Positions 38,316-47,246 of a stretch of 64,000 nt of DNA are shown here, piece by piece. Made by a program: the position numbers and the translations under genes. Source of the DNA: Arthrobacter sp. FW305-BF8 (lineage in GTDB: Bacteria > Actinomycetota > Actinomycetes > Actinomycetales > Micrococcaceae). Every line of letters begins with the position of its first letter. The stretch's first letter is position 1. Location of the stretch: contig NZ_CP084561.1 in NCBI RefSeq assembly GCF_021789315.1, positions 1-64,000 on the forward strand, given 5' to 3'. The notes under the pieces are model-generated. The model worked only from the letters and a program-made list of their open reading frames with translations, was not told the origin of the DNA and ran no database searches.

Positions 38316-39272
38316 ATGCTGAACTACTTGAGAAAGCGGATTGTCTCCAGCGCACTGCCGCTGGTGGTGGTGATCGTCGGGGTGTTCGCCCTGGCCAGGA
38401 TGACGGGCAACCCCGCCAGCCTGTACCTGCCGCTGAACGCCACCCAGCAGATGCGCGACGATTTCACGGCACGCAACGGCCTGGACCAGCCGCTGCTGGT
38501 TCAGATGGCCGACTACTTCGGCGGCGTGCTCCGTCTTGATTTCGGGCAGTCCCTGCGCACCGGGCAGGACGCGGCCGCCATGGCGCTGCGTGCCTTCCCG
38601 GCCACCCTGCAGCTGGCCGCCACCACCATGGTGCTGGCGGTGCTGCTGGCACTCGTGGTGGGCTGCTGGGCCGCGCTGAAGCCGAACGGCGTTGCGGACC
38701 GGATCTCAAGTTTCATCTCCATGGCTGCCGCTTCGATCCCGGATTTCTGGCTGGCAATCGTGGGCATCTGGGTATTCGCCATCACCCTGGGCTGGCTGCC
38801 GACGTCGGGTGTGTCGGGAGCCAGCGCCTGGGTGCTGCCAATCGCCACGCTGCTCCTGCGGCCGTTCGGTGTGCTGGTCCAGATTGTCCGCGGCTCTATG
38901 GTGTCGGCTCTCTCGGAGCCGTACATCAAGCTCGCCCGCAGCCGTGGCGCAGGTGAGTTCAGGGTGGTCACGCGCCACGCCCTGCGCAATGCAGCCGCCC
39001 CCGCGCTGACAGTGGCCGGCGACCTGACCGTGGGACTGGTCAACGGGGCCGTCGTGGTGGAGACCATCTTCGGCTGGCCCGGGATCGGAAAGCTCATGAT
39101 CGACTCGATCCTGCAGCGGGACTTTGCCGTCCTGCAGGCAGCAGTGCTGCTGACCGCCGTCGCGATCTTCACCCTGAACATCCTCATCGACATGGGTTAC
39201 GCGTTGCTGGACGCGCGCGTGCGTCCCGTCACGGTCAAAGCCCGCGTCCGGCCCGTCGCGGCTAAGGCTTAG
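38316..39272 (+). CDS. ABC transporter permease, DppB/OppB type
   Basis: This 318-residue inner-membrane subunit has six helices, the N-terminal helix with the KRIVSSALPLVVVIVGVFAL start, and the EAA loop (LARSRGAGEFRVVTRHALRN, about 209-228) that contacts the ATPases. It lies 28 bases after the binding-protein gene and nine bases before the second permease. Confidence 0.93.
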   Translation: MLNYLRKRIVSSALPLVVVIVGVFALARMTGNPASLYLPLNATQQMRDDFTARNGLDQPLLVQMADYFGGVLRLDFGQSLRTGQDAAAMALRAFPATLQLAATTMVLAVLLALVVGCWAALKPNGVADRISSFISMAAASIPDFWLAIVGIWVFAITLGWLPTSGVSGASAWVLPIATLLLRPFGVLVQIVRGSMVSALSEPYIKLARSRGAGEFRVVTRHALRNAAAPALTVAGDLTVGLVNGAVVVETIFGWPGIGKLMIDSILQRDFAVLQAAVLLTAVAIFTLNILIDMGYALLDARVRPVTVKARVRPVAAKA

Positions 39273-39280
39273 GAGTAGCC

Positions 39281-40291
39281 ATGAAAAGTTCACTGACTGA
39301 GAGTGCGACGCCGGAGCAGCTGCCGGAGGGAGCCCAACTCCCGGAGGGCGGCAACAAAGCGGCCAAGGAAGGTAAGCAGGACGGCAACCTGAGCCTGTTC
39401 CGCCTCCTGCTCAAGGACCGCTTCGCCACCGTCTCGGCGCTGGTGCTGGTGTTCATTGGCCTGACGGCGCTCCTGGGCCCCGCCCTGATGGGAGACCTGG
39501 CCACCAAGCAGAACCTGCTGTTCGCCAACAAGGCGCCGTTCACGCTCGCGCACGGCTGGGAGTACTTCCTGGGCAGCGATTCCCTGGGCCGGAGCATGCT
39601 GGCCCGGCTGGTGGTTGCCAGCCGGACCACCCTCTCCGTCGCCTTGCCCGCGGTGGCGGTGGCGCTGGTCATCGGTTCCCTGTGGGGCGTCTGGGCCGGC
39701 TACCACCGCGGCTGGCGGGAAAACGTGTCCATGCGCATCGCCGACGTCATCATGAGCTTCCCGTCCCTGCTGCTCGCCGTCGTCGTCCTTTACGTCTTTA
39801 GCCCGAGCGCCGCGAACATCGTCCTGATCCTCGCCCTGACCCGGATCCCGATCTACCTGCGCACCGCCCGCGCCGAGTCCGCGGAGCTCCAGAGCCGGAC
39901 GTTCGTGGACGCTGCCCGGACGTTCGGGGCCAAGCCCAGCGCGATCATCGTCCGGCACGTCATCCCCGTGGTGCTGCCGACGCTGCTCACGCTGGCCACC
40001 CTCGAATTCTGCTACGTGATGCTCGCTGAGTCCTCGCTGAGCTTCCTGGGCATCGGCACCCAACCGCCGGACGTCAGCTGGGGCCTCATGGTTTCCCAGG
40101 GCCGGCAGTACCTGCAGACCGCCTGGTGGCTGTCCATCTTCCCCGGCGTCGCGATCGTGGTCACCACCATCGCCGCCAACGTCCTCGCCGCCTGGCTGCG
40201 GATCGCCACCGACCCGGCCCAGCGCTGGCGCCTGGCGCTTCCCCGCAAGCGGCTGATCGCCCGCATTCCAGTGAAGGAGACCCAGCCGTGA
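39281..40291 (+). CDS. ABC transporter permease, DppC/OppC type
   Basis: This 336-residue second permease has the typical DppC features: a first helix after a cytoplasmic N-terminus, GWEYFLGSDSLGRSMLARLV, the EAA loop (DAARTFGAKPSAIIVRHVIP), and FLGIGTQPPDVSWGLMVSQG. The first 45 residues are an unusually long, charged and Pro/Gly-rich extension. The stop overlaps the GTG of the next ATPase gene. Confidence 0.93.
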   Translation: MKSSLTESATPEQLPEGAQLPEGGNKAAKEGKQDGNLSLFRLLLKDRFATVSALVLVFIGLTALLGPALMGDLATKQNLLFANKAPFTLAHGWEYFLGSDSLGRSMLARLVVASRTTLSVALPAVAVALVIGSLWGVWAGYHRGWRENVSMRIADVIMSFPSLLLAVVVLYVFSPSAANIVLILALTRIPIYLRTARAESAELQSRTFVDAARTFGAKPSAIIVRHVIPVVLPTLLTLATLEFCYVMLAESSLSFLGIGTQPPDVSWGLMVSQGRQYLQTAWWLSIFPGVAIVVTTIAANVLAAWLRIATDPAQRWRLALPRKRLIARIPVKETQP

Positions 40292-41370
40292 AAGCAGCTG
40301 CCGAACAAGTTCCGGTGAAACGCTCCCGCGCCGCAGAAACGGCCAACGGCGCGGCCGCCGCCGAGGCCGCCGCAGAAGCGAAGGCGCACGACGTCGTCCT
40401 GCAGGTCCGCGACCTCGTCGTGGACATCCGCACCCACCGCGGCACCGTCCGTGCCGTCAACAGCGTGGGATTCGAAGCCCGCGCCGGGGAAACCCTGGCG
40501 CTGCTCGGGGAATCCGGCTGCGGGAAGTCCATGACCGCGAAGGCCCTGGCCGGCATCATGGACCCCGTCTGCGACCTGGCCGGCGGCGAGATTGTCCTCA
40601 ACGGGACCGACCTCGCCGCCCTCAGCCCCAAGGAACGGCTCAAGTTTGCCGGCCCGGGCCTGGGCATTGTCTTTCAGGATGCCCTGACCGCTTTGAACCC
40701 TGTATATACAGTAGGAACCCAGCTTGGCGAGGCCTTCCGGATCCACCGCGGCCTGAATGCCAAGCAGGCGCGTGTTGAAGCTATCGACCTCATGAAGCGC
40801 GTGGGCATCCCCGAACCGGAATCACGGGTCAATTCCTACCCGCACCAGTTCTCCGGCGGCATGCGCCAGCGCATCCTCATCGCGATGGCCGTGGCTCTCA
40901 ATCCGCGCCTTCTGATCGCCGATGAACCCACTACGGCACTGGATGTCACGGTGCAGGCACAGATCATGCAGCTGCTGCGCACCCTTCGTGAAGAGGGCCA
41001 AATGGCCGTCATCCTCATCACCCATGACCTGGCAGTGGTGGCGGAGGAAGCGGACTCCGTGGCGGTGATGTACGCCGGCAACGTGGTGGAGGGCGGACCT
41101 GTCTCTGAAGTGTTCGCAGATCCCCGCCACCCCTACACCAAGGGGCTGCTGGAATCGGTGCCCGTCCACCTGGAGCGCGGCGCGCAGCTGAAGTCCATCC
41201 CGGGCAGCCCGCCCGAGCTCCACGACATCCCGGCCGGCTGCGTCTACCAGTCGCGCTGCCCGCTGGTACAGGACATCTGCCGGGCCGAGCGTCCCGCCCT
41301 CCGGCCTATTGACAGCTCACCTGCCCGTACCGCCGCCTGCCACTTCAGCGAGGAGATCAACAATGCCTGA
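40288..41370 (+). CDS. ABC transporter ATP-binding protein, DppD/OppD type
   Basis: This 360-residue ATPase has Walker A GESGCGKS (74-81), the signature FSGGMRQR, Walker B LLIADEPT, and the C-terminal oligopeptide-transporter Cys motif (SRCPLVQDICRAERP). The first 32 residues are an Ala/Glu-rich extension. GTG 40288 has GAAGGAGA at 40272-40279 and overlaps the upstream stop; the frame opens earlier, at 40126. Confidence 0.94.
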   Translation: MKAAAEQVPVKRSRAAETANGAAAAEAAAEAKAHDVVLQVRDLVVDIRTHRGTVRAVNSVGFEARAGETLALLGESGCGKSMTAKALAGIMDPVCDLAGGEIVLNGTDLAALSPKERLKFAGPGLGIVFQDALTALNPVYTVGTQLGEAFRIHRGLNAKQARVEAIDLMKRVGIPEPESRVNSYPHQFSGGMRQRILIAMAVALNPRLLIADEPTTALDVTVQAQIMQLLRTLREEGQMAVILITHDLAVVAEEADSVAVMYAGNVVEGGPVSEVFADPRHPYTKGLLESVPVHLERGAQLKSIPGSPPELHDIPAGCVYQSRCPLVQDICRAERPALRPIDSSPARTAACHFSEEINNA

Positions 41371-42388
41371 GCCGCTTTTGGCCATTGACGGCCTGACCAA
41401 GACGTTCCACGTGGCCAAGAGTGCCAGCGGCAACACCAGGCTCAAGGCCCTGGACGGCATCAGCCTGACAGTTGGGCGGGGAGAGACCCTCGGGCTAGTG
41501 GGCGAATCCGGCTGTGGCAAGTCCACGTTGGCGCGGACCCTGATGATGCTGGAAACACCGGACGAGGGAACCGTCACCTTTGAGGGAACCAACCCGTTCG
41601 GGCTGCGCGGCAAGGAGCTGCTGAGCTGGCGGCGCCGGGTGCAGATGGTATTCCAGGATCCCTTTGCCTCCCTGAACGCCCGCATGAACGCCGGGGACAT
41701 CATCGCCGAACCGTGGGCCACGCACCGCAGCCTGTACCCGACATCCAGGGAACGCGACGCCCGCGTCCGCGAACTGCTGCACATGGTGGGGCTGCGTCCC
41801 TCCGATGCCCGCAAGTCGCCGCAGGAGTTCTCCGGCGGACAGCGCCAGCGCATTGGCATCGCCCGCGCCTTGGCACTGAACCCCGACGTCTTCATCCTCG
41901 ATGAGCCCGTGTCCGCCTTGGACCTTTCCGTCCAGGCGCAGGTCCTGAACCTGCTCAACGAGCTTCAGCAGGAACTCGGTGTTTCCTACATCTTCATCTC
42001 GCACGACCTGACCGTGGTCCGGCACGTGGCGGACCGGGTGGCCGTGATGTATCTGGGGCGGATCATCGAAACCGGGGCCACCGAAGAGGTCTTCGACCAC
42101 CCCCGGCACCCCTACACAGCGGCCCTGATGTCAGCGTCGCCGAAGCTGGATGTCAGCGGAACACAGCGGGACAGGATCGTTCTCCGCGGCGAGCTGCCCT
42201 CGCCGCTGGATCCGCCGTCGGGCTGCCGCTTCCGGACCCGGTGCTGGAAGGCGCAGGACATCTGTGCCGAGGTATCGCCGGAGCCGCAGGTGCTGGCGGC
42301 ACCGGACGGCACACGGCATGTTGCAGAGTGCCATTTCCCGCTCGATTCCATCAAGGGGCTGAGCGGCGCAGTGGCTACCGCCTTGTGA
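41363..42388 (+). CDS. ABC transporter ATP-binding protein, DppF/OppF type
   Basis: This second ATPase of the importer, 341 residues, has Walker A GESGCGKS (47-54), signature FSGGQRQR, Walker B FILDEPV and the C-terminal motif CRFRTRCWKAQDIC. ATG 41363 is supported by GAGGAG at 41350-41355. It overlaps the previous gene by eight bases and the next by four, so the whole cluster is one operon. Confidence 0.94.
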   Translation: MPEPLLAIDGLTKTFHVAKSASGNTRLKALDGISLTVGRGETLGLVGESGCGKSTLARTLMMLETPDEGTVTFEGTNPFGLRGKELLSWRRRVQMVFQDPFASLNARMNAGDIIAEPWATHRSLYPTSRERDARVRELLHMVGLRPSDARKSPQEFSGGQRQRIGIARALALNPDVFILDEPVSALDLSVQAQVLNLLNELQQELGVSYIFISHDLTVVRHVADRVAVMYLGRIIETGATEEVFDHPRHPYTAALMSASPKLDVSGTQRDRIVLRGELPSPLDPPSGCRFRTRCWKAQDICAEVSPEPQVLAAPDGTRHVAECHFPLDSIKGLSGAVATAL

Positions 42389-43101
42389 CCGCTGCCGAAT
42401 ACGCCCTCATCGCCGGGGTGATCTTCCTGGCCGCCTGCCTGCAGGCATCCAGCGGCTTCGGCATGGGCATGCTGGCAGCGCCGGTGATCGCAATCGTGGA
42501 TCCGGCGCTGCTGCCTGCCACGCTCATCCTCCTGGCCCTGCTGGTCACGGTGCTGGTGACCGTACGGGAGCGGCAGCACCTGGATCTGCGGGGCACCGGG
42601 TGGGCCTTGGTGGGCCGGATTCCCGGAAGCTTCCTCGGCGCGTGGCTGGTGGCGGTACTCTCCCGCGAAGGGCTGGCCTGGGCGGTGGTGGCAGTGGTGC
42701 TGACCGGGCTGGTGCTGGCGGGCCGGGGCTGGGCGCCCCGGCCGGTCCGGGCCAACCTGATCGCCGCGGGTGCGGCCTCGGGCATCATGGGCACTGCCAC
42801 GTCCATCGGCGGCCCACCCATGGCGCTTGTATGGCAGGGACACGAGGGTCCCCGGATGCGCGGCACCATGAGCGCGTTCTTCATGGTGGGATCGACAATT
42901 TCGATGGCGATGCTTTGGATGGCCGGCGCGGTCACGGCGGAGATGCTGACCCTGGCACTGTGGATGGTCCCGGCAGTTGTGGGCGGCTATGCCGCATCGC
43001 GGTTCGTTAATCGCTTCCTTAACCCGGCGCGCCTGAAGGCGCTGGCGATCGGCGCGTCGGCGCTGGGAAGCGTGTTGCTCATCGTGCAGCTTGTCCTTTA
43101 A
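42385..43101 (+). CDS. TSUP-family (TauE/SafE) permease
   Basis: This 238-residue protein has seven or eight hydrophobic helices and the duplicated layout of the TSUP family (sulfite/organosulfonate or acid-anion exporters). GTG 42385 overlaps the ATPase stop (GTGA), so it belongs to the ABC operon, although the frame is open from 42241. The substrate is unknown. Coupling to an import operon suggests anion export or counter-transport. Confidence 0.82.
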   Translation: MTAAEYALIAGVIFLAACLQASSGFGMGMLAAPVIAIVDPALLPATLILLALLVTVLVTVRERQHLDLRGTGWALVGRIPGSFLGAWLVAVLSREGLAWAVVAVVLTGLVLAGRGWAPRPVRANLIAAGAASGIMGTATSIGGPPMALVWQGHEGPRMRGTMSAFFMVGSTISMAMLWMAGAVTAEMLTLALWMVPAVVGGYAASRFVNRFLNPARLKALAIGASALGSVLLIVQLVL

Positions 43102-43112
43102 CTACCGGCCAA

Positions 43113-44144
43113 CTACCGGCCTGCCGGCGCCGGACGGGCCACGAGGTTTACCAGGTCCTCGCCGCGGGCAAGCCGGCCGATATTGGCGGCAATGTCGCCC
43201 GCCCGGCGTTCAAACGTGATGCGCGCATGCCCGGAATGGTGCGGTGTGAGCACAGTGTTCTCCAGCTCCGCGAAGGGCAGCTCCGCCGGTGGGACCACGC
43301 CGTCCGAGGGCAACCCCCACCAGACGTCGATGCCCGCCCCGGCGATGCGCCCTTCCTTCAGCGCACCGTACAGTGCGGACTGGTCCACCACGGGACCGCG
43401 TGCCACATTGATCAGCAGGCCCGTGGCCTTCATGGCGGACAGTTCAGGGCCCCCGATCATCCCCCTGGTATCGGCGTCCAGCGGCACCGTGACCACCACG
43501 ACGTCGGACGCGGCCAAGAGTTCATGGAGCTGCCCGTTCCCGCCCACCCAGTCGGGCCGGACGCCGTCGGGAAGGGGAGCGGCCGGGTTCCGCCGGACGG
43601 CCCGGACCTTCATGCCCAGTAGCCCGGCAACGCGGGCCACCTCGGCACCGATGGAACCCAGACCCACCAAGCCCAGCGTCAGGTCGGCGAGCACGGGATG
43701 GAACGGCACTTCGGCGTCGGTGGCAATGGTCCGCCACTCTCCCCGGCGGAGTGCGCGCTCCGCAGCGGCAACGTTGCGCGACAGCATCAGGGTGACCATG
43801 AGGACATGCTCTGCGATGGGCCGCGCGTGGTGGAAGGTGTTGGCCACCAGGGCACGGGCTGCCAGTTGCGGGAAGGAGATCTTGTCGTAGCCGGCGCCAG
43901 TGACGTGGACCAGGCGCACCTTTGAGGCCGTCTCGGCCTCCGCGGGGCTGAGGGAGGAACAGACGACGACGTCGGCCCCCGCCAGTGCGTCCAGCTTGCG
44001 TTCCGGGGTCCAAGCCGCCGCCATGTCCCAGCGGTGCGCGCCGCCGTCGTAAATTAATTGGTCAGCAAAGCGGCTGATGATGGGGTCGGTGACCACAATC
44101 CTCAGGGATTCAACGGCCGGCGCGCCGGCCTCTTCCATTACCAA
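43113..44144 (-). CDS. D-isomer-specific 2-hydroxyacid dehydrogenase lacking the canonical Glu
   Basis: This 343-residue protein of the 2-hydroxyacid dehydrogenase superfamily has GLGSIG (161-166), Arg249 (NVARGP) and a His302/His303 pair (TPHHSGH). The usual DVxxxEP segment reads DVWWGLP, so the catalytic-triad glutamate is replaced by Leu278. It may use an altered mechanism or substrate. Its start overlaps the glucarate dehydratase stop by seven bases, so it probably acts on the same pathway. Confidence 0.85.
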   Translation of the reverse strand: MVMEEAGAPAVESLRIVVTDPIISRFADQLIYDGGAHRWDMAAAWTPERKLDALAGADVVVCSSLSPAEAETASKVRLVHVTGAGYDKISFPQLAARALVANTFHHARPIAEHVLMVTLMLSRNVAAAERALRRGEWRTIATDAEVPFHPVLADLTLGLVGLGSIGAEVARVAGLLGMKVRAVRRNPAAPLPDGVRPDWVGGNGQLHELLAASDVVVVTVPLDADTRGMIGGPELSAMKATGLLINVARGPVVDQSALYGALKEGRIAGAGIDVWWGLPSDGVVPPAELPFAELENTVLTPHHSGHARITFERRAGDIAANIGRLARGEDLVNLVARPAPAGR

Positions 44145-45454
44145 CGCGGGCTTTGGAGCTTGTAGGAGGGGTGGAGCCGCTGCATGTAACCGGTGTCGTC
44201 CCGGCTCCTCAGTCCGCAGTCCAGGTACTGGCGGTGCAGGCGTTCCAGGGCGTCACGGTCGATTTCCACGCCGAGGCCCGGACAGGTGGGGACCTGCACG
44301 GCGCCGTCCGTGAACGTGAACACGCCGCCGGCAATGACGTCCTCGGACGGGTCTTTCCACGGCCAGTGCGTGTCGCACGCGTAGTCGAGGTTGGGGGTGG
44401 CCGCCGCGAGGTGGACCATGGCGGCAAGGCTGATGCCCAGGTGGGAGTTGGAGTGCATGGAAAGCCCCAGGCCGAACGTCTCGGTGATGCCGGCGAGGAA
44501 CTGGCTCCGGCGCAGTCCGCCCCAGAAGTGGTGGTCCGAGAGGATAACGTCCACGGCGCCGGCGGCCACGGCGGGTGCGACGTCGGCAAAGCTGACCACG
44601 CACATGTTTGTTGCCAGCGGCATGCCCACCTCGCGGCGGACGGCGGCCATGCCCTCGATGCCCGGCGTGGGGTCCTCGAGGTACTCCAACACCCCGTCCA
44701 GTTCCTTGCCCACGCGGATGGAGGTCTCCACGGTCCAGGCGCCGTTGGGGTCGATGCGGAGCGGCATGTCCGGGAACTCGGCGCGGAGGGCCTGGATGGC
44801 CGCAATCTCTTCCTCAGGCGGGAAGACGCCGGCCTTCAGCTTCAGCGCGGTGAAGCCGTAGCTGTCCACCATGGTCCTGGCCTGCCGGACGATGCCCTCA
44901 GGGTCCAGGGCGGCGCCCCACGTGTCGTCCGCCTGGCCCGGGTGGCCCGCCCACTTGTAGAACAGGTAGCCGCTGAACTGCACCGACTCGCGGACGGCGC
45001 CGCCAAGGAGGTCGCTGACGGGCCGGCCCAGCAGCTTGCCCTGGATGTCCAGGGCGGCGACGTCGAACGGAGACAGCACGCGGTCCGCTGTGCTCGACCC
45101 CGTGACCATGCCGCTCATGCCGTGGCCGCCCTGGATGGTGTCCTGCTGAAGCGCCTGGGCGATCCTGTTGCGCAGCACGTTGATGTTGAACACGTCCGTG
45201 CCGGGCAGGGCGGCGGCTGCGAGCTGGAGCCGGGCGAGGTGGCCGGCGTCGCCATAGGTCTCGCCGAAGCCCGACACGCCGGCGTCCGTCTGGACTTCCA
45301 CGATGGCCCGCAGGGCGAACGGCTCGTGAACGCCCACGGTGTTGAGGAGGGGCGGGTCCTTGAACGCCACTGGCGTGATGGAGACGCCGGTGATTTTGGC
45401 CTGGTTGAGGTTAGCGTCGTTAACGTTCTGGGTGGGTTCGAGTGCCTGGTTCAC
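44138..45454 (-). CDS. gudD: Glucarate dehydratase (enolase superfamily)
   Basis: The enzyme dehydrates D-glucarate (and L-idarate) to 5-keto-4-deoxyglucarate. In the 438-residue protein, Lys205 and Lys207 (KLKAG) and Asp235 (RIDPNGAW) fall at the same numbers as in E. coli GudD. Glu260, Asn283 and His338 (MHSNSHLGIS) follow at near-identical spacing. It is transcribed divergently from the LysR regulator. No aldolase or semialdehyde dehydrogenase gene for the product is in this window. Confidence 0.93.
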   Translation of the reverse strand: MNQALEPTQNVNDANLNQAKITGVSITPVAFKDPPLLNTVGVHEPFALRAIVEVQTDAGVSGFGETYGDAGHLARLQLAAAALPGTDVFNINVLRNRIAQALQQDTIQGGHGMSGMVTGSSTADRVLSPFDVAALDIQGKLLGRPVSDLLGGAVRESVQFSGYLFYKWAGHPGQADDTWGAALDPEGIVRQARTMVDSYGFTALKLKAGVFPPEEEIAAIQALRAEFPDMPLRIDPNGAWTVETSIRVGKELDGVLEYLEDPTPGIEGMAAVRREVGMPLATNMCVVSFADVAPAVAAGAVDVILSDHHFWGGLRRSQFLAGITETFGLGLSMHSNSHLGISLAAMVHLAAATPNLDYACDTHWPWKDPSEDVIAGGVFTFTDGAVQVPTCPGLGVEIDRDALERLHRQYLDCGLRSRDDTGYMQRLHPSYKLQSPRW

Positions 45455-45582
45455 TGCGCTGTGCTCCTTGGATTTTTTGGCCCGAAGGGGTTGATAAAAC
45501 CTGCTTTGTTCACGACCATAAGGGGAGCCATCAATTCAAGTCCAAGCTAATTTCTGCACTCGACAATTCAGTAAGGGTATGG

Positions 45583-46527
45583 ATGTTTTCGCTACCTCAG
45601 TTAGAAGCATTTGTGGCCGTTGCTGAAGAACTGCACTTCGGTGCTGCAGCGGAGAGGCTGAACATGACGCAGCCGCCGCTGAGCCGCCAGATCCAGATGC
45701 TAGAGAAGAAGCTAGGCGCGCAGCTTTTCAGCCGGACCAGCCGGAAGGTGGAGCTCACGGCCGCCGGCGCCACGCTGTTGCCGAGGGCACGGCAGATCCT
45801 GGATATGTGCATCAAGACGGATCTGGACGTTCGGCGGGTATCGTCGGGCCAATCCGGCACCATCACGGTCGGCTACACCGCAATAGCCGGGCACAGCGCA
45901 CTGCCGCTGATGCTGCGCCGTGCAGCGGAGAACATGCCGAGGGTGTCCTTTGTGCTCCGGGAGCTGGTGTCAACGGACCAGATGGACGGGCTCGTGAAGG
46001 GGAACGTGGACATCGGCCTGCTGCGCCCCATCGTCGCCCGGCCCGGGGTGGTGTCCCGGCCGCTGATGCAGGACCGTTTGGTGGTTGCCTTGCCGGAGGG
46101 CAGTTCGCTGCTGGGCAACATGGCGGGACGCAACGGCGAGCCCCTGCCGCTGGGATACCTGGACAGGCTGCCGCTGCTCATGTACTCCACGAAGGAGGCC
46201 CGCTACTTCCACGACCTGGTGCTGCGGCTGTTCGCCAGTGCAGGAGCGCACGCCAACATCACGCAGTACGCCAGCCAGGTTCCGGCACTCCTTGCCTTCG
46301 TCCAGGCGGGGTTGGGAGTGACCCTTGTTCCGGCGTCGGCCATGGCTTTTGCGCCGGCAGGGGTGGAATTTCACGAGATCGACGGGCGGCACGGCATCCA
46401 GGAACTGAACCGCGTTGAGCTGGAGCTCGCGTGGAACGAAGAGACCGCAAACCCGGCGGTTCTGCGGCTGCTTGATCTGATCGAGGCGCCTGAATCTGTT
46501 GGAACAGCCCGGCCCGGCGGGGTGTGA
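45583..46527 (+). CDS. LysR-family transcriptional regulator
   Basis: This is a 314-residue regulator with an N-terminal winged helix (FSLPQLEAFVAVAEELHFGAAAERLNMTQPPLSRQI, positions 2-37, quoted only as ends FSLPQ...LSRQI in practice) and a LysR substrate-binding domain. It diverges from gudD over a 128-bp gap, the usual layout for a LysR activator of the adjacent catabolic gene. ATG 45583 is preceded by AAGGG at 45573-45577. The likely inducer is a hexarate or a related acid. Confidence 0.9.
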   Translation: MFSLPQLEAFVAVAEELHFGAAAERLNMTQPPLSRQIQMLEKKLGAQLFSRTSRKVELTAAGATLLPRARQILDMCIKTDLDVRRVSSGQSGTITVGYTAIAGHSALPLMLRRAAENMPRVSFVLRELVSTDQMDGLVKGNVDIGLLRPIVARPGVVSRPLMQDRLVVALPEGSSLLGNMAGRNGEPLPLGYLDRLPLLMYSTKEARYFHDLVLRLFASAGAHANITQYASQVPALLAFVQAGLGVTLVPASAMAFAPAGVEFHEIDGRHGIQELNRVELELAWNEETANPAVLRLLDLIEAPESVGTARPGGV

Positions 46528-46540
46528 TCCGGGAGCGAAG

Positions 46541-47236
46541 CTATTCGCGTCCGGCCCGGAGGCGGCGCCGCGAATTGGCTAGGTGGTTCCTCATGGCAGC
46601 GGACGCAGCGGCTCCGTCGGAGTCTGTAATGGCGGCGAAGATGGATCCGTGCTCGTGGACCACCTGTTCGAAATGGTCCCGGGCGTAATGCTCCACGCCG
46701 GTCATCAGGCGGGTGCGCGGCATGGCGATCATCGTCTGGCCGAGGGAGGCAATGCAGTCCGTGTAGAAGGGGTTTCGGGAGGCTGCGGCGACGGCCTTGT
46801 GGAACTCGAAGTCAGCCTTCATGGCGTGTGAAGGGTGCTCGACGCTGTCCGTGAATTCTGCCAGTGCCTGCCGGATGGCGTTCAGCTGCCGCTCTGTCCG
46901 GTTTCCGGCCGCAAGCGCTGCCGCTTCGGTTTCCACACCCATCCGGAATTCGAGTAGGTGCAGCCGGTCCTCGGCGGTGACCACAGCCCTGGTGGGCTGG
47001 CCCGACGTCGGACTTCCGGTGGGCGGGGTCAGCGCAAAGCTGCCCCGCCCACGTTCGGTTTCCACCAGACCCTCGGCCTGGAGCCGGGTGAGCGCGGACC
47101 GCACCACGGTGCGGCTGACGCCGAACTCGCCGATGAGGGTGTTTTCGCTCGGAAGCTTTTCGCCGGGCTGGATGACGCCGTCGACGATGCGGGTGCGAAG
47201 GTCGGCGGCGAGGTCCGCGGTCAGGTTCCGGCTCAT
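46541..47236 (-). CDS. GntR-family transcriptional regulator, FadR/FCD subfamily
   Basis: This 231-residue protein has an N-terminal winged helix (PGEKLPSENTLIGEFGVSR, then VVRSALTRLQAEGLVE) and a C-terminal all-helical FCD ligand domain. It lies ten bases downstream of the talarate/galactarate dehydratase gene on the same strand. A perfect FadR-type operator (48434-48446) upstream of that gene suggests it represses its own operon. Confidence 0.92.
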   Translation of the reverse strand: MSRNLTADLAADLRTRIVDGVIQPGEKLPSENTLIGEFGVSRTVVRSALTRLQAEGLVETERGRGSFALTPPTGSPTSGQPTRAVVTAEDRLHLLEFRMGVETEAAALAAGNRTERQLNAIRQALAEFTDSVEHPSHAMKADFEFHKAVAAASRNPFYTDCIASLGQTMIAMPRTRLMTGVEHYARDHFEQVVHEHGSIFAAITDSDGAAASAAMRNHLANSRRRLRAGRE

Positions 47237-47246
47237 GAATTCAAGG

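Noticed and set aside
43100..43121. Tandem duplication of AACTACCGGCC at the convergent stop codons of the TSUP and dehydrogenase genes
   Set aside because: It is a short local duplication with no hairpin or T tract, so no function can be assigned.
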